A stretch of DNA of 64,000 nucleotides from Halospina denitrificans (GCF_004364635.1 NZ_SOAX01000002.1:496001-560000), one strand, 5' to 3'; positions 28,018-38,527 are shown, numbered from the stretch's first letter. Made by a program: numbers and translations. Notes: a model not told the origin generated them from the letters alone.

Positions 28018-30630
28018 TTAATGAAGTTCTTCAACGGATAGCGGAACTCCCCAGTAGAATCCCTGCCCCTTCAAGCCGGGCAAACGCTTGAGCCAGTCCA
28101 CGACCATTTCGCTTTCCACGCCCTCAACAACCACTGTGAGACCCAACGAATCGGCAAGCTCAATGGCACTCAGGAAGACCCTCTGGCGGGATTCACTCTC
28201 CAGAATGTCCGCAAGGAAGCTGCGATCAATCTTGAGCTCATCCAGGTCCAACCCCGCGAGTGTCCCGAGCGAAGAATAACCCTTACCGAAATCATCCAAT
28301 GCAATATGAAACCCTTCCCTGCCCAGGGCCTTGATGACGGAACGGGCCGTCTCCTCATCGGACATAACAGCGGTTTCCGTAATTTCCAGAAGCATCCGTT
28401 CGGGTTCGACGCCGCGCGCACGTACCACAGACGCCGCTTTCTGCGTGAACCCCGGTTCAACCAGATCGCGCGCCGAGATGTTCACCGCAACCCGGATGCG
28501 ATTGCCGTACCGCTCACTCAGCACCGGAAGATCGGCTGCGGCGCGATCAAGCGCCCACATTGTGACCTGGTGAATCGCGCCCAACTGTTCCGCCGCCGGA
28601 ATCCAGTCATCCGGTGACACAGAACCAAACTCCGGGTGATTCCAGCGGGCCAGGCCCTCGAACCCCACCACCTCGCCGGTCGCCAGGCACACCTTATACT
28701 GGTAATGAAGCTGGACATCCCCACTGCCCAATCCCCTCTCCAGATCCAGCATCAGGAGCTGGCGATTATGGTGTTTCTCCGCTCGAGTGGGTTCATAGAA
28801 GGTCAGCTGGCTTTCCGGGTCATGGCTCGCAAAGCCCGCGCAGGAGAGCATGTCGGATGCCAGGCTGGCATGCTCGGGCGCGGATGCGACGCCCGCCGAG
28901 GCGCCCCAACTGAATACGAAATGCTCACTGATGAAATCCTGCTCAAACCAGGCTGATAATGCCACCCAGAAATCCTCCTGTCCGGCTCCGGCACTGGTCC
29001 GGAATGCGAACGCATGGCTGGCGAGATCAAAGGTAGCCAGGCATGCCCCCTCGATCCTTATAAGCGACTCACCCAGCCAGTCCTCCAGAAAGTATTCAAG
29101 CTGACCCAGGTAGGTCCGCAGGAGAGCCTCAGCGTGCTGATAGCCAACGGTGCGCTCAATCTCGTAGTAACGATCAAAGTAGAAACAGACCACCGTATAG
29201 GGCTCCCGATCGGGATCAAGCCCCGCCAGCGCTTCTTCAAAAACAGGCCTTGTGGGGTAGCCGGTAGCCCGGTGCGTTCGCAGCAGACGGTGGTAATCAC
29301 TCTGCAGCCGGCTGCGCAGTGACTGCTCCTGTCTCGCCTCGCGCTTGAGGCGCAGCTTTTCACGCTGCTCGCGAATGAAAAGGTGGGCCATGGATCCAGT
29401 CAGGGTCAGGGTGGCAAGGACCGCCCCGATCGAGAAACCCGCATTGGTAATGGTGTTGATGGGAAGCCAGCCCACGGTGCGCAGTGAAGCAACGGACACG
29501 CCCGCCCCCACCATCATCATGGCAAGTGCAAAATAGCGGGCATTAAGCGAATACTGTAGCCGGCGCAGGGAGAGGGCAAGAATGAGGAAAGATCCGCCGA
29601 TGCCCACAACCAGTAATGTGCCCTGCCCGGGAAAAGGCCACCCGAGGAGTTCCGCGCCAATGATGCCCACGCCGATAAATGACAGCAGCTGCATGCCGGC
29701 ATCTTCCCAGCCTCCCAGGCTGAGGTGGTGGCGCGCGAACTGGCTGATTGAAACCAGGCACACCGGCATGGTGACAATAGTCAGCGCATTGATCCACGGA
29801 AGGTTCGGCCAGAGGAGCCAGAGCCCAAACCCGCTCAGGACCAGCTCACTGTGCAGGATGCTGACAAGGAGAACGGTAAGCCAGGCAATACTTTTTTGCC
29901 GGAAAAACAGTATAACCGCCAGGTTGATGACCAGCCCGAAAAGCAACAGCCCAATCAGCAGGCTCTCCCAGGCCACCATCCGGGCAGCCACGCCGGCAAG
30001 TTCCCAGGTGCGCTGAACCGACACTGGCAACATGACAGGCCCATCATTGCTGACCTCAAAAAGCAGCAGGGTTTCCGAATCCGGCGGCACATTCACCGGC
30101 CAGGCCCAGAAAGGCAGATCCAGCAGACGCTGACTTCTGGGTTTCAGTGAACCCATGGTTGCCATCGGCAGCGCGCGCCCCGTTTTCGAGTCGATACGCA
30201 CCGGCCGGATCTGATCCAGGAAGGGTGCCGGCACCACCACCCAACGCTCAATCGGACTGGTCCCACTGTTTTTGATGCTCACCCGGAAGGTGGCAGGTTT
30301 TTCCAGATATCCCAGGCCGGACCAGTTCGACTGCAGCTCAGCCCACCCCTCATCCCGGGCCAGATCACCGGCGAGAATTTCCGACAGTGGTTGTTTACGG
30401 TATTCTGTAGGCTCGTACTGGATGGGCCACCCGCCCCGATCAACAACCGAGGCCGAGGCGGGACTGCCCGGTTCGCTCGCGGGCATAAGAAGCAGCGCGC
30501 CCGCCAGCAGGGTTGCGGCCATGAAAAGCAATGGCGTCCAGAGCCCTGTGCGGAATGCCCATAAAGCCGATCGGAGGCGCGAAACTCCCCTGCGGGAAAC
30601 GGAGTCCGACGAACTGGATTCCATGCTCAT
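28018..30630 (-). CDS. Membrane GGDEF(degenerate)-EAL protein, likely c-di-GMP phosphodiesterase
   Basis: This 870-residue inner-membrane protein has an N-terminal anchor (about 25-50), a periplasmic beta domain (about 60-210), seven or so membrane helices (about 210-425), a charged coiled coil, a GGDEF-like domain (about 450-600) and an EAL domain (about 605-865). The GGDEF site is lost: RIEGACLATF stands where R-GGDEF should be, so it is probably regulatory. The EAL domain keeps its catalytic set: FEGLARW, VAVNISARDL, EITETAV, LDDFGKGYSSL, LKIDRSF, VVEGVES and KGQGFYWGVPL. It would lower cyclic di-GMP, opposing the cyclase at 5034-6857. It is divergent from ilvD. Confidence 0.92.
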   Translation of the reverse strand: MSMESSSSDSVSRRGVSRLRSALWAFRTGLWTPLLFMAATLLAGALLLMPASEPGSPASASVVDRGGWPIQYEPTEYRKQPLSEILAGDLARDEGWAELQSNWSGLGYLEKPATFRVSIKNSGTSPIERWVVVPAPFLDQIRPVRIDSKTGRALPMATMGSLKPRSQRLLDLPFWAWPVNVPPDSETLLLFEVSNDGPVMLPVSVQRTWELAGVAARMVAWESLLIGLLLFGLVINLAVILFFRQKSIAWLTVLLVSILHSELVLSGFGLWLLWPNLPWINALTIVTMPVCLVSISQFARHHLSLGGWEDAGMQLLSFIGVGIIGAELLGWPFPGQGTLLVVGIGGSFLILALSLRRLQYSLNARYFALAMMMVGAGVSVASLRTVGWLPINTITNAGFSIGAVLATLTLTGSMAHLFIREQREKLRLKREARQEQSLRSRLQSDYHRLLRTHRATGYPTRPVFEEALAGLDPDREPYTVVCFYFDRYYEIERTVGYQHAEALLRTYLGQLEYFLEDWLGESLIRIEGACLATFDLASHAFAFRTSAGAGQEDFWVALSAWFEQDFISEHFVFSWGASAGVASAPEHASLASDMLSCAGFASHDPESQLTFYEPTRAEKHHNRQLLMLDLERGLGSGDVQLHYQYKVCLATGEVVGFEGLARWNHPEFGSVSPDDWIPAAEQLGAIHQVTMWALDRAAADLPVLSERYGNRIRVAVNISARDLVEPGFTQKAASVVRARGVEPERMLLEITETAVMSDEETARSVIKALGREGFHIALDDFGKGYSSLGTLAGLDLDELKIDRSFLADILESESRQRVFLSAIELADSLGLTVVVEGVESEMVVDWLKRLPGLKGQGFYWGVPLSVEELH

Positions 30631-30785
30631 TCCTTCGAATCAATAGCCGCATGTTACACTGTGATTACATGCGGAAATATTTATTAACATTTTGATTTTC
30701 AACTGATTTTACACCAACTTTGACTCGCTTTCATTGACCCTTTCAGTCGGGCAGCCAAACCCAAACATTGGAGGACCTCCCAGCG

Positions 30786-32465
30786 ATGGCCGAAAACAGT
30801 AACCGCCGCTACTCAAGCAAGATTGTCGACGGCGTTGGCAAATCCGCCAGCCGTGCCATGCTCCGCGCCGTTGGTTTCAACGACGAGGATTTCAAAAAGC
30901 CGCAGGTCGGCATTGCCTCCACCTGGAGCATGGTTACCCCCTGCAACATGCACATCAACAAGCTGGCGGAACATGCCGGCGAGGGAGCGGATGAGGCCGG
31001 TGGCAAGAGCGTGATCTTCAATACGATCACCATCTCCGACGGTATTGCCAACGGCTCAGAGGGCATGAAGTACTCGCTGGTCTCGCGGGAGATCATCGCC
31101 GACTCCGTCGAGGCCGTTACGGGCTGTGAAGGCTTTGATGGGCTTGTCACCATCGGTGGCTGCGACAAGAACATGCCGGGCCTGCTCATGGGCATGGCGC
31201 GCCTCGACCGTCCGTCCATCTTCGTCTATGGCGGCACCATCCAGCCCGGAGAAGGGCATACCGACATCGTGTCCGTGTTCGAGGCCATTGGCGCCCACGC
31301 CAAGGGCGACAAGTCGCTGATCGAGGTCAAGCAGATCGAGGAAACCGCCATTCCGGGGCCGGGTTCCTGTGGCGGCATGTACACGGCCAACACCATGGCA
31401 TCCGCCATTGAAGCGCTGGGCATGAGCCTGCCCAACAGCTCGGCGCAGAACGCGGTTTCCCAGACCAAGGCCAAGGACTGCCACGACGCGGGCGCTGCCG
31501 TTCTGAAACTGCTCGAACAGGACATCAAGCCCTCGGACATCATGACCCGCAAGGCCTTCGAAAACGCCATCACCCTGGTAATCGCCCTCGGCGGCTCCAC
31601 CAACGCCGTCCTCCACCTGCTGGCCATGGCCAACACCGTCGGCGTCGAACTGTCACTGGACGACTTCACCGAAATCGGCAAGCGCGTCCCGGTTCTCGCA
31701 GACCTGCGACCCAGCGGCCAGTACATGATGTCCGAACTCGTCGCCATCGGCGGCATCCAGCCCCTGATGAAGATGCTGCTGGAGCGCGGCCTGATGCACG
31801 GCGACTGCCTCACCGTCACCGGCCAGACCCTGGCCGAAAACCTGGCCGATGTTGAGCCCTACCCCGAAAGCCAGGACATCATCCACAGCTTCAACAACCC
31901 GATCAAAGCCGACAGCCACCTGCGGGTCCTCTACGGCAACCTCTCCCCCACCGGCTCAGTCGCCAAGATCACCGGCAAGGAAGGCACCAAATTCACCGGC
32001 ACCGCCCGCTGCTTCCAGTCCGAAGAAGAAGCCCAGGAAAAGATCACGGATGGCACCGTCACCGCCGGCGACGTCGTCGTCATCCGCTACGAAGGCCCCA
32101 AGGGCGGCCCCGGCATGCGCGAAATGCTCACCCCCACCTCCGCCATCATGGGCCGCGGCTTGGGCAACGACGTCGCCCTGATCACCGACGGCCGCTTCTC
32201 CGGCGGCAGCCACGGCTTCGTCGTCGGCCACGTCACCCCCGAAGCCGTCGACGGCGGCCCCATCGCCCTCCTCCAGGACGGCGACACCATCACCATCGAC
32301 GCGGAAACCAACCGCATCGACGTGGCCCTCAGCGACGAAGAACTGGAAAAACGCCGGGCACAGTGGCAGAAACCCGCCCCCAAATACCGGCGCGGCACCC
32401 TGGCAAAATACGCTAAAACCGTAAATTCTGCCTCCGAAGGCGCGGTAACGGATATGCCGGACTGA
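30786..32465 (+). CDS. ilvD: Dihydroxy-acid dehydratase
   Basis: This iron-sulfur enzyme makes the 2-keto acid precursors of valine, isoleucine and, via valine, leucine and pantothenate. With 559 residues it is the shorter IlvD form. The cluster cysteines are seen in [19 protein letters not shown] and [14 protein letters not shown]; later blocks [13 protein letters not shown] and [21 protein letters not shown] are conserved. I chose the ATG at 30786, 11 bases after GGAGG; the in-frame TTG at 30768 overlaps that ribosome site. The 3' half shows a stronger bias to C-ending codons than the 5' half. A repeat element and a C-rich tract follow. Confidence 0.96.
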   Translation: MAENSNRRYSSKIVDGVGKSASRAMLRAVGFNDEDFKKPQVGIASTWSMVTPCNMHINKLAEHAGEGADEAGGKSVIFNTITISDGIANGSEGMKYSLVSREIIADSVEAVTGCEGFDGLVTIGGCDKNMPGLLMGMARLDRPSIFVYGGTIQPGEGHTDIVSVFEAIGAHAKGDKSLIEVKQIEETAIPGPGSCGGMYTANTMASAIEALGMSLPNSSAQNAVSQTKAKDCHDAGAAVLKLLEQDIKPSDIMTRKAFENAITLVIALGGSTNAVLHLLAMANTVGVELSLDDFTEIGKRVPVLADLRPSGQYMMSELVAIGGIQPLMKMLLERGLMHGDCLTVTGQTLAENLADVEPYPESQDIIHSFNNPIKADSHLRVLYGNLSPTGSVAKITGKEGTKFTGTARCFQSEEEAQEKITDGTVTAGDVVVIRYEGPKGGPGMREMLTPTSAIMGRGLGNDVALITDGRFSGGSHGFVVGHVTPEAVDGGPIALLQDGDTITIDAETNRIDVALSDEELEKRRAQWQKPAPKYRRGTLAKYAKTVNSASEGAVTDMPD

Positions 32466-32495
32466 AAGGCCAGACGGCAAACTCCCGAGGTTGAC

Positions 32496-32606
32496 GCTCC
32501 GGGGCCGGGTAACCCTTTCAGGGAGGCTCGATGACAGGATGTCATCGCGCCAGCGCCCAGGGATGGGTTCACAGCGGTCCCTGAAAGGGTTACCCGGCCC
32601 CGGAGC
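32496..32606 (+). repeat. Palindromic GGA-hairpin element, type 2, copy C
   Basis: Arms 32496-32524 and 32578-32606 are perfect 29-bp inverted repeats. The 53-nt core is identical to copy A (9298-9350), with GGAs at 32537-32539 and 32561-32563. Beyond the innermost CCCTTTCAGGGA the arms share no similarity with copy A. It begins 30 bases after the ilvD stop, in sense with ilvD. Confidence 0.92.
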
Positions 32607-32955
32607 TGCACGAAACCAACCAGCGCGCACCCAAGCACGATCAACCAGCCCTAAAAGCACCACCCGCCCCCGGAGCTGTACCCAACACACAGCACCCTCG
32701 AAACCCAGAGCTGAACAAAAAGACACCCACTATCCCCCTATTCAATCCCGCCCCCTTCTACTATTCTCAATAGAAGACCAACGGCTGCACCCAGTTCACA
32801 AAGCCCACAATCGGGCTCGTTATTGGTGCGCCACACTCTAGAATTGAAAAAAGAACCAGAATCCAGGAAGAGATCATGATGAACTGACACCATCAAGGGA
32901 GACGTGCGGCTGGAAAGCCCCGCTCCCACATGTGGTCACAGCAAGGGGGCCGAGC
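32607..32955 (+). promoter_or_regulatory. ilvD-prkA spacer with C-rich, G-poor tract (possible rut site)
   Basis: This stretch has no credible gene. Positions 32641-32760 contain, by hand count, about 54 C against 14 G, with A next most common. C-rich, G-poor transcripts are the classic signature of Rho loading, and no intrinsic terminator follows ilvD, so a Rho-dependent terminator is my inference. A small hairpin (AGCCC/GGGCT, 32802-32817) lies downstream. The prkA promoter must be in the rest, but no clear -24/-12 or -35/-10 pair stands out. AAGGGGGC before the ATG is the prkA ribosome site. Confidence 0.5.
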
Positions 32956-34878
32956 ATGACAATACTGCAGCGCTATCAGGATCGCTATAAGGCGACCCAG
33001 GAAGAAGAGATGAGCCTGGAAGAATACCTGGCCATCTGCAAGCAAGACCCGTCCGCCTACGCCACGGCGCCCGAGCGGATGCTCCTCGCCATCGGCGAAC
33101 CGGAACTGGTGGACACCTCACTCGATCCACGCCTCTCCCGGATCTTCCAGAACAAGGTCATCAAGCGCTACCCGGAGTTCTCCGAGTTCTACGGCATGGA
33201 AGAAGCCGTGGAGAACATCGTCTCCTACTTCCGCCACGCCGCCCAGGGCCTGGAGGAAAAGAAGCAGATCCTGTACCTGCTCGGCCCCGTCGGCGGCGGC
33301 AAATCCTCGCTCGCGGAAAAACTCAAGTCCCTGATGCAGAAAGTACCCTTCTACGCCATCAAGGGCTCGCCCGTGAACGAATCCCCCCTGGGCCTGTTCG
33401 ACCCGGAAGAAGACGGCCCCATCCTCGAAGAGGAGTACGGGATTCCCCACAGGTATCTCAAGAGCATCATGTCGCCCTGGGCGGTCAAGCGCCTGCACGA
33501 ATACGGCGGCGACATCAGCCAATTCCGGGTGGTCAAGAAATACCCCTCCATCCTGGACCAGACCGCCATTGCCAAGACCGAGCCCGGTGATGACAACAAC
33601 CAGGACATCTCGGCACTGGTCGGCAAGGTCAACATCCGGATGCTCGAGGACTACAGCCAGGACGACCCGGACGCCTACAGCTTCAGCGGCGGCCTGAACC
33701 GCGCCAACCAGGGCATCATGGAATTCGTGGAGATGTTCAAGGCGCCCATCAAGGTGCTGCACCCGCTGCTGACCGCCACCCAGGAAGGCAACTACAACAC
33801 CACCGAAGGCATGTCCTCGATTCCGTTCGACGGCATCATCATGGCCCACTCGAACGAGTCCGAGTGGCAGACCTTCCGCAACAACAAAAACAACGAGGCC
33901 TTCCTCGACCGCGTGAACATCGTCAAGGTGCCCTACTGCCTGCGCGTCACCGAGGAAACCAGAATCTACCAGAAACTGCTCCGGGAAAGCTCCCTGGCGG
34001 GCGCCCCCTGCGCACCGGACACCCTGAGCATGCTGGCGCAGTTCACGGTGCTGTCGCGGCTGGTGGAGCCGGAGAACTCCAGCATCTACTCCAAGATGAA
34101 GGTCTACGACGGCCAGAACATCAAGGATACGGACCCCAAGGCCAAGTCCATCCAGGAATACCGCGATGCAGCCGGGGTGAACGAGGGCATGGACGGGCTG
34201 TCCACGCGCTTCGCGTTCAAGATCCTGTCCAAGGTGTTCAACTTCGACACCACCGAGGTGGCGGCCAACCCGGTGCACCTGCTCTATGTGCTCGAGAAGC
34301 AGATCGAGCAGGAACAGTTCCCGCCGGAGACCCACGAACGCTACCTGCGCTTCATCAAGGAATTCCTGGCGCCGGAGTACGTGGAGTTCATCGGCAAGGA
34401 AATCCAGACGGCCTATCTCGAGTCCTACTCCGAGTACGGCCAGAACCTGTTCGACCGTTACGTCACCTATGCGGACTTCTGGATCCAGGACCAGGATTAC
34501 CGGGACCCGGAAACCGGGGAGATGTTCGACCGCGCCGCCATCAACGAGGAACTCGAAAAGATCGAGAAACCGGCGGGCATCAGCAACCCCAAGGATTTCC
34601 GCAACGAGGTGGTCAACTTCGTGCTGCGCGCAAGGGCCAGCAACAACGGCCAGAACCCGTCATGGCTCAGCTACGAGAAGCTGCGCAGCGTGATCGAACA
34701 GAAGATGTTCTCGAACACCGAGGAGCTGCTCCCGGTTATCTCGTTCAACCCCAAGGGCTCGGAAGAAGATCAGCGGAAGCACCAGCAGTTCGTGGACCGG
34801 ATGATCGAGCGCGGTTACACCGAGAAGCAGGTCAAGCTGCTTGCCGAGTGGTATCTGCGCGTCCGGAAATCCCAGTAA
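32956..34878 (+). CDS. prkA: PrkA (YeaG) family serine protein kinase / AAA ATPase
   Basis: This cytoplasmic protein of 640 residues matches E. coli YeaG (644). The AAA-like P-loop GPVGGGKSS lies at about 110-118 within LYLLGPVGGGKSSLAEKL; KGSPVNESPLGLF follows, and the C-terminal kinase-like region extends to the end. YeaG is made in stationary phase and nitrogen starvation and acts with YeaH; the phosphorylated targets are mostly unknown (family knowledge). The ATG is chosen over an upstream GTG because AAGGGGGC sits just ahead of it. It is first in prkA-yeaH-spoVR, the standard three-gene order. Confidence 0.95.
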   Translation: MTILQRYQDRYKATQEEEMSLEEYLAICKQDPSAYATAPERMLLAIGEPELVDTSLDPRLSRIFQNKVIKRYPEFSEFYGMEEAVENIVSYFRHAAQGLEEKKQILYLLGPVGGGKSSLAEKLKSLMQKVPFYAIKGSPVNESPLGLFDPEEDGPILEEEYGIPHRYLKSIMSPWAVKRLHEYGGDISQFRVVKKYPSILDQTAIAKTEPGDDNNQDISALVGKVNIRMLEDYSQDDPDAYSFSGGLNRANQGIMEFVEMFKAPIKVLHPLLTATQEGNYNTTEGMSSIPFDGIIMAHSNESEWQTFRNNKNNEAFLDRVNIVKVPYCLRVTEETRIYQKLLRESSLAGAPCAPDTLSMLAQFTVLSRLVEPENSSIYSKMKVYDGQNIKDTDPKAKSIQEYRDAAGVNEGMDGLSTRFAFKILSKVFNFDTTEVAANPVHLLYVLEKQIEQEQFPPETHERYLRFIKEFLAPEYVEFIGKEIQTAYLESYSEYGQNLFDRYVTYADFWIQDQDYRDPETGEMFDRAAINEELEKIEKPAGISNPKDFRNEVVNFVLRARASNNGQNPSWLSYEKLRSVIEQKMFSNTEELLPVISFNPKGSEEDQRKHQQFVDRMIERGYTEKQVKLLAEWYLRVRKSQ

Positions 34879-34893
34879 CCAGCAGGTGTCTTA

Positions 34894-36189
34894 ATGGGGA
34901 TCAGTCACGTTGTTGACCGTCGCCTGAACGGCAAGAACAAAAGCGCCGTGAACCGCAACCGGTTCCTGCGGCGCTACCGCAGGCACATCAAGAAAGCGGT
35001 GTCCGAAGCCGTTCACAACCGCTCCATTACCGACATGGAGCAGGGTGAGCAGGTCAGTATTCCGAACGAGGACATCCAGGAGCCGGTCTTCCACCACGGC
35101 GCTGGCGGCAACCGCGAGATGGTCCACCCGGGCAACAAGGAATTCGTGGCCGGGGACCGTCTCCCGAAGCCGCCCGGCGGCGGTGGTGGCGGCAGCGGCC
35201 AGGGCCAGGCCAGTGACCAGGGCGAGGGGATGGACGAGTTCGTCTTCCAGATCACCCAGGAGGAATTCCTCGACTTCCTCTTTGACGACCTGGCGCTGCC
35301 CTTTCTGGTGCGCAAGAAACTCAAGGACACCGACTCCTTCCAGTACGTGCATGCCGGCTTCACCACCGACGGCACCCCGGCCAAGCTCAACGTGGTCCGC
35401 TCCCTGCGCAAGGCCTATGCCCGGCGCATCAGCCTGGCCGGCAAACGCAAGCGCCGGATCAGGGAGCTGGAACAGCAGATTGCGGCCCTGGAAGCCGAGC
35501 CGGACGCGGAAGACCCCGCCTTCTCCAAGGAGCGCCCGCTCGAGACACTCCGGGAAGAGCGGGACGAGCTCAAGCGCCAGGTCAAGCGCATCCCCTGGAT
35601 CGACGAGATCGACCTGCGCTACCGCCAGCACCGCAAGGAGCCCAAGCCCTCCACCAGCGCCGTCATGTTCTGCCTGATGGACGTCTCCGGCTCCATGACC
35701 CAGGTGCACAAGGACATCGCCAAACGCTTCTTCATCCTGCTGTATCTCTTCCTGCAGAAGAACTACAAGCGCATCGAGGTGGTGTTCATCCGCCACCACA
35801 CCGCCGCCAAGGAAGTGGACGAGGAGGAATTCTTCTACTCCCGCGAAACCGGCGGCACCATCGTCTCCAGCGCCCTCAAGCTGATGCACCGCATCATCGA
35901 GGAGCGCTACCCCACCGAGGACTGGAACATCTACGCGGCCCAGGCCTCGGACGGCGACAACTGGAACGACGACTCCCCCATCTGCCGCCGGCTGCTCAAG
36001 GAGAAGATACTGCCGCTGGTGCAGTACTACGCCTATGTGGAGATCACGCCGCATGAGCACCAGGCGCTCTGGTACGAGTACGAGAGCGTGCAGGAGGAAT
36101 TTCCCGAAATTTTTGCCATGCAGCAGCTCACGGATGCCAGCGAGATCTACCCGATCTTCCGTGAGCTGTTCGAGCAGAAGACGACCTGA
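34894..36189 (+). CDS. yeaH: YeaH/UPF0229 family protein (VWA-like)
   Basis: This 431-residue cytoplasmic protein matches the E. coli YeaH family (427). An N-terminal basic region includes [15 protein letters not shown] Gly-rich linker [11 protein letters not shown] lies near 95-108, a charged coiled coil follows (about 175-235), then a von Willebrand A-like domain starting [17 protein letters not shown], where DxSxS is the metal-ion-dependent adhesion motif. It works with the PrkA kinase in stationary-phase stress survival (family knowledge). It begins 15 bases after prkA and is followed by spoVR after 10 bases. Confidence 0.95.
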   Translation: MGISHVVDRRLNGKNKSAVNRNRFLRRYRRHIKKAVSEAVHNRSITDMEQGEQVSIPNEDIQEPVFHHGAGGNREMVHPGNKEFVAGDRLPKPPGGGGGGSGQGQASDQGEGMDEFVFQITQEEFLDFLFDDLALPFLVRKKLKDTDSFQYVHAGFTTDGTPAKLNVVRSLRKAYARRISLAGKRKRRIRELEQQIAALEAEPDAEDPAFSKERPLETLREERDELKRQVKRIPWIDEIDLRYRQHRKEPKPSTSAVMFCLMDVSGSMTQVHKDIAKRFFILLYLFLQKNYKRIEVVFIRHHTAAKEVDEEEFFYSRETGGTIVSSALKLMHRIIEERYPTEDWNIYAAQASDGDNWNDDSPICRRLLKEKILPLVQYYAYVEITPHEHQALWYEYESVQEEFPEIFAMQQLTDASEIYPIFRELFEQKTT

Positions 36190-36199
36190 GGAGGCCGCC

Positions 36200-37717
36200 A
36201 TGACGAAACCCATCTCCAGCGGCTCGGACTGGTCCTTTGATCTGATCGATGAATACGACCGGGAGATTGCCCGGATTGCGGCCGACTTCGGCCTGGACAC
36301 CTACCCCAACCAGATCGAGGTGATCAGCGCCGAACAGATGATGGACGCCTACAGCTCCGTGGGCATGCCCGTGGGCTACCACCACTGGTCCTTCGGCAAG
36401 CAGTTCGTGCAGACCCAGAAGGGTTACCGGCGGGGCCAGATGGGGCTGGCTTACGAAATTGTCATCAACTCCAACCCCTGCATCGCCTACCTCATGGAGG
36501 AAAACACCATGATGATGCAGGCGCTGGTCATCGCCCACGCCAGCTACGGCCACAATTCCTTCTTCAAGAACAACTACCTCTTTCGCACCTGGACCGATGC
36601 CAGCTCTATTGTCGACTACCTGATGTTCGCCCGGAACTACGTGGCCGAATGCGAAGAGCGCTACGGCGTGGACGAGGTGGAAGCCATCCTGGATTCCTGC
36701 CATGCGCTGATGAACCAGGGCGTGGACCGCTACAAGCGTCCGCCGCCCATCTCGGCGGAAGAAGAACGCCGGCGCCAGAAGGAACGCGAGGAATACCGCC
36801 AGCAACAGGTCAACGACCTCTGGCGCACCATCCCGGAGATGGGGGGTGACGACGACGGCGAAGGCCAGCAGCGGCGTTTCCCGGCCGAACCCCAGGAAAA
36901 CCTGCTCTACTTCATCGAGAAGAACGCGCCCCTGCTCGAGACCTGGCAGCGCGAGCTCGTGCGCATCGTGCGCAAGATTGCCCAGTACTTCTACCCGCAG
37001 CGCCAGACCCAGGTCATGAACGAAGGCTGGGCCAGCTTCTGGCACTACACCATCATTCACCAGATGTACGAGGAAGGCCTGGTGGACGACGGCTTCATGC
37101 TGGAGTTCTACCAGAACCACACCGCCGTGATCTACCAGCCATCGTTCGACAGCCCCTACTACTCCGGGCTCAACCCCTACACCCTCGGCTTTTCCATCTA
37201 CACGGATCTCAAGCGCATGTGCGAGAACCCCACCGACGAGGATCGCGAGTGGTTCCCGGACATCGCCGGCAGTGACTGGAAGCAGACCCTGGATTTCGCC
37301 ATGCGCAACTTCAAGGACGAGAGCTTCATCCTCCAGTACCTCTCGCCCAGGGTGATGCGGGACCTGAAGCTCTTCGCCATTGCCGACGAGGAAGACGACG
37401 ACGCCTACGAGATCAAGGCCATTCACGACAATCGCGGCTATCGGCGCGTGCGCGAGAAGCTCGCGCGCCAGTACAACCTGAGCTACAGGGACCCGAATAT
37501 CCAGGTCTGGAACGTGAACACCCGCGGCGACCGCTCACTGCTGCTGCGCCACACCCGGGTCAACGGCATCCCCATGGCCGAGGAAACCCAGGAAGTGCTC
37601 AAGCATGTGCACCGGCTCTGGGGCTTCGACGTGATACTGGAGAGCATGGACAACGGCGAAGTGGCGGAACGCTATCGGGTTCCGCCCGATTCCGACAGCC
37701 GGAACACCGCCGCCTGA
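36200..37717 (+). CDS. SpoVR family protein (YcgB)
   Basis: This 505-residue cytoplasmic protein is close in length to E. coli YcgB (510). Family blocks are DTYPNQIEVISAEQMMDAYSS, GMPVGYHHWSFGKQF, LMEENTMMMQALVIAHA with SYGHNSFFKNNYLF, and TQVMNEGWASFWHYTIIH. It is named for spore cortex formation in Bacillus, but in non-sporulating bacteria it travels with PrkA and YeaH; no activity is established. I chose the ATG with GAGGAGG upstream. It ends directly against the stop of the next convergent gene (TGATCA). Confidence 0.95.
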   Translation: MTKPISSGSDWSFDLIDEYDREIARIAADFGLDTYPNQIEVISAEQMMDAYSSVGMPVGYHHWSFGKQFVQTQKGYRRGQMGLAYEIVINSNPCIAYLMEENTMMMQALVIAHASYGHNSFFKNNYLFRTWTDASSIVDYLMFARNYVAECEERYGVDEVEAILDSCHALMNQGVDRYKRPPPISAEEERRRQKEREEYRQQQVNDLWRTIPEMGGDDDGEGQQRRFPAEPQENLLYFIEKNAPLLETWQRELVRIVRKIAQYFYPQRQTQVMNEGWASFWHYTIIHQMYEEGLVDDGFMLEFYQNHTAVIYQPSFDSPYYSGLNPYTLGFSIYTDLKRMCENPTDEDREWFPDIAGSDWKQTLDFAMRNFKDESFILQYLSPRVMRDLKLFAIADEEDDDAYEIKAIHDNRGYRRVREKLARQYNLSYRDPNIQVWNVNTRGDRSLLLRHTRVNGIPMAEETQEVLKHVHRLWGFDVILESMDNGEVAERYRVPPDSDSRNTAA

Positions 37718-38326
37718 TCAGAAGGGAACCGACAGGCCGCCAATCAGGCCGAAATTACCGTCGTAGAAATCCGCCTCGACCAGGACATGGATGTCCTGCT
37801 GCCAGCGATAGCGCCCGGTGGCTGTAAAACCCAGATAATCCATATCCCCGGTAATCAGCCGCGCCGAAGCGCCTATCTCGAAGTCCCGGTGCACCTGTCG
37901 GCGAATCCCGCCACGCAGCCCCGGAGCGACATCATCCGTGCTGACGTCGGAGCACACTGTCTGGTTCTGCAACGGATCCGTTTCGCAGCTTTCCACCTGA
38001 ATCTCCTGGTATTCCGCGGTGACACCCGCCCAGGCATCCGTGCGATGATCCAGCGGATGGCGGTAACCGGCCCCCGCATGCAGCGCGGTCACTTCCACAT
38101 CTCCGGCCAGGGCCTTTAAGCCGCCGAACGCAAAATAGTCCGTGCTCAGCGCCTTGCTCGCGCGAATATCCGCGCCGATGGCCGGTTCGCCCTCGAAGGT
38201 TGGGTAAAGCGCCAGCCCCGCCTCAGCAAGGGAGTAGGAAGGCCCCTGGGCAAGGGCGGCCGACGCGGACAAAACGAGCACCGGCGTAACGACCAGCCGG
38301 CCAATCAGTGTCTGTATCGCGCTCAC
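37718..38326 (-). CDS. Small outer-membrane beta-barrel protein, unknown role
   Basis: This 202-residue protein has a signal peptide (TPVLVLSASAALA, cleavage near 26) and then alternating hydrophobic strands such as ALHAGAGYRHPL, AWAGVTAEYQEIQV and FTATGRYRWQQ, ending in F (GLSVPF), the outer-membrane assembly signal. Two cysteines near 115-125 could form a loop disulfide. I do not recognise a named family; it resembles YfaZ-like barrels in size. It abuts the spoVR gene tail-to-tail with no gap and is divergent from another barrel gene. Confidence 0.75.
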   Translation of the reverse strand: MSAIQTLIGRLVVTPVLVLSASAALAQGPSYSLAEAGLALYPTFEGEPAIGADIRASKALSTDYFAFGGLKALAGDVEVTALHAGAGYRHPLDHRTDAWAGVTAEYQEIQVESCETDPLQNQTVCSDVSTDDVAPGLRGGIRRQVHRDFEIGASARLITGDMDYLGFTATGRYRWQQDIHVLVEADFYDGNFGLIGGLSVPF

Positions 38327-38527
38327 ATTACCTCCTCAGTCATGGAATCCACTCCGATAACCATACGGGTTCCATCACGGCCGTAAAGCGACCGCCTCAC
38401 ACTGCGTGGTTTATTTCGGGGCGTTAATTGCAGCAACCACAAAACCGGATTAACATTCGTTCTCGATTTAATGGGCGCATCCATTCAGCGCACTAAGGGA
38501 ACCAACCCCCAATAAAGGAGTATTTCC

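Noticed and set aside
3160-32300. Local excess of C over G on the plus strand near several repeat copies, crossing genes of both strands (for example 27 C/13 G at 3481-3540, 28 C/8 G at 9601-9660, 29 C/16 G at 32221-32280).
   Set aside because: The tract next to the copy at 45637 shows no such skew, and codon bias can explain part of it, so a link between skew and the elements is not supported.
32738-32929. A 63-codon open frame on the minus strand before prkA.
   Set aside because: It has no ribosome site, no recognisable domain, and lies in promoter and C-rich spacer DNA.
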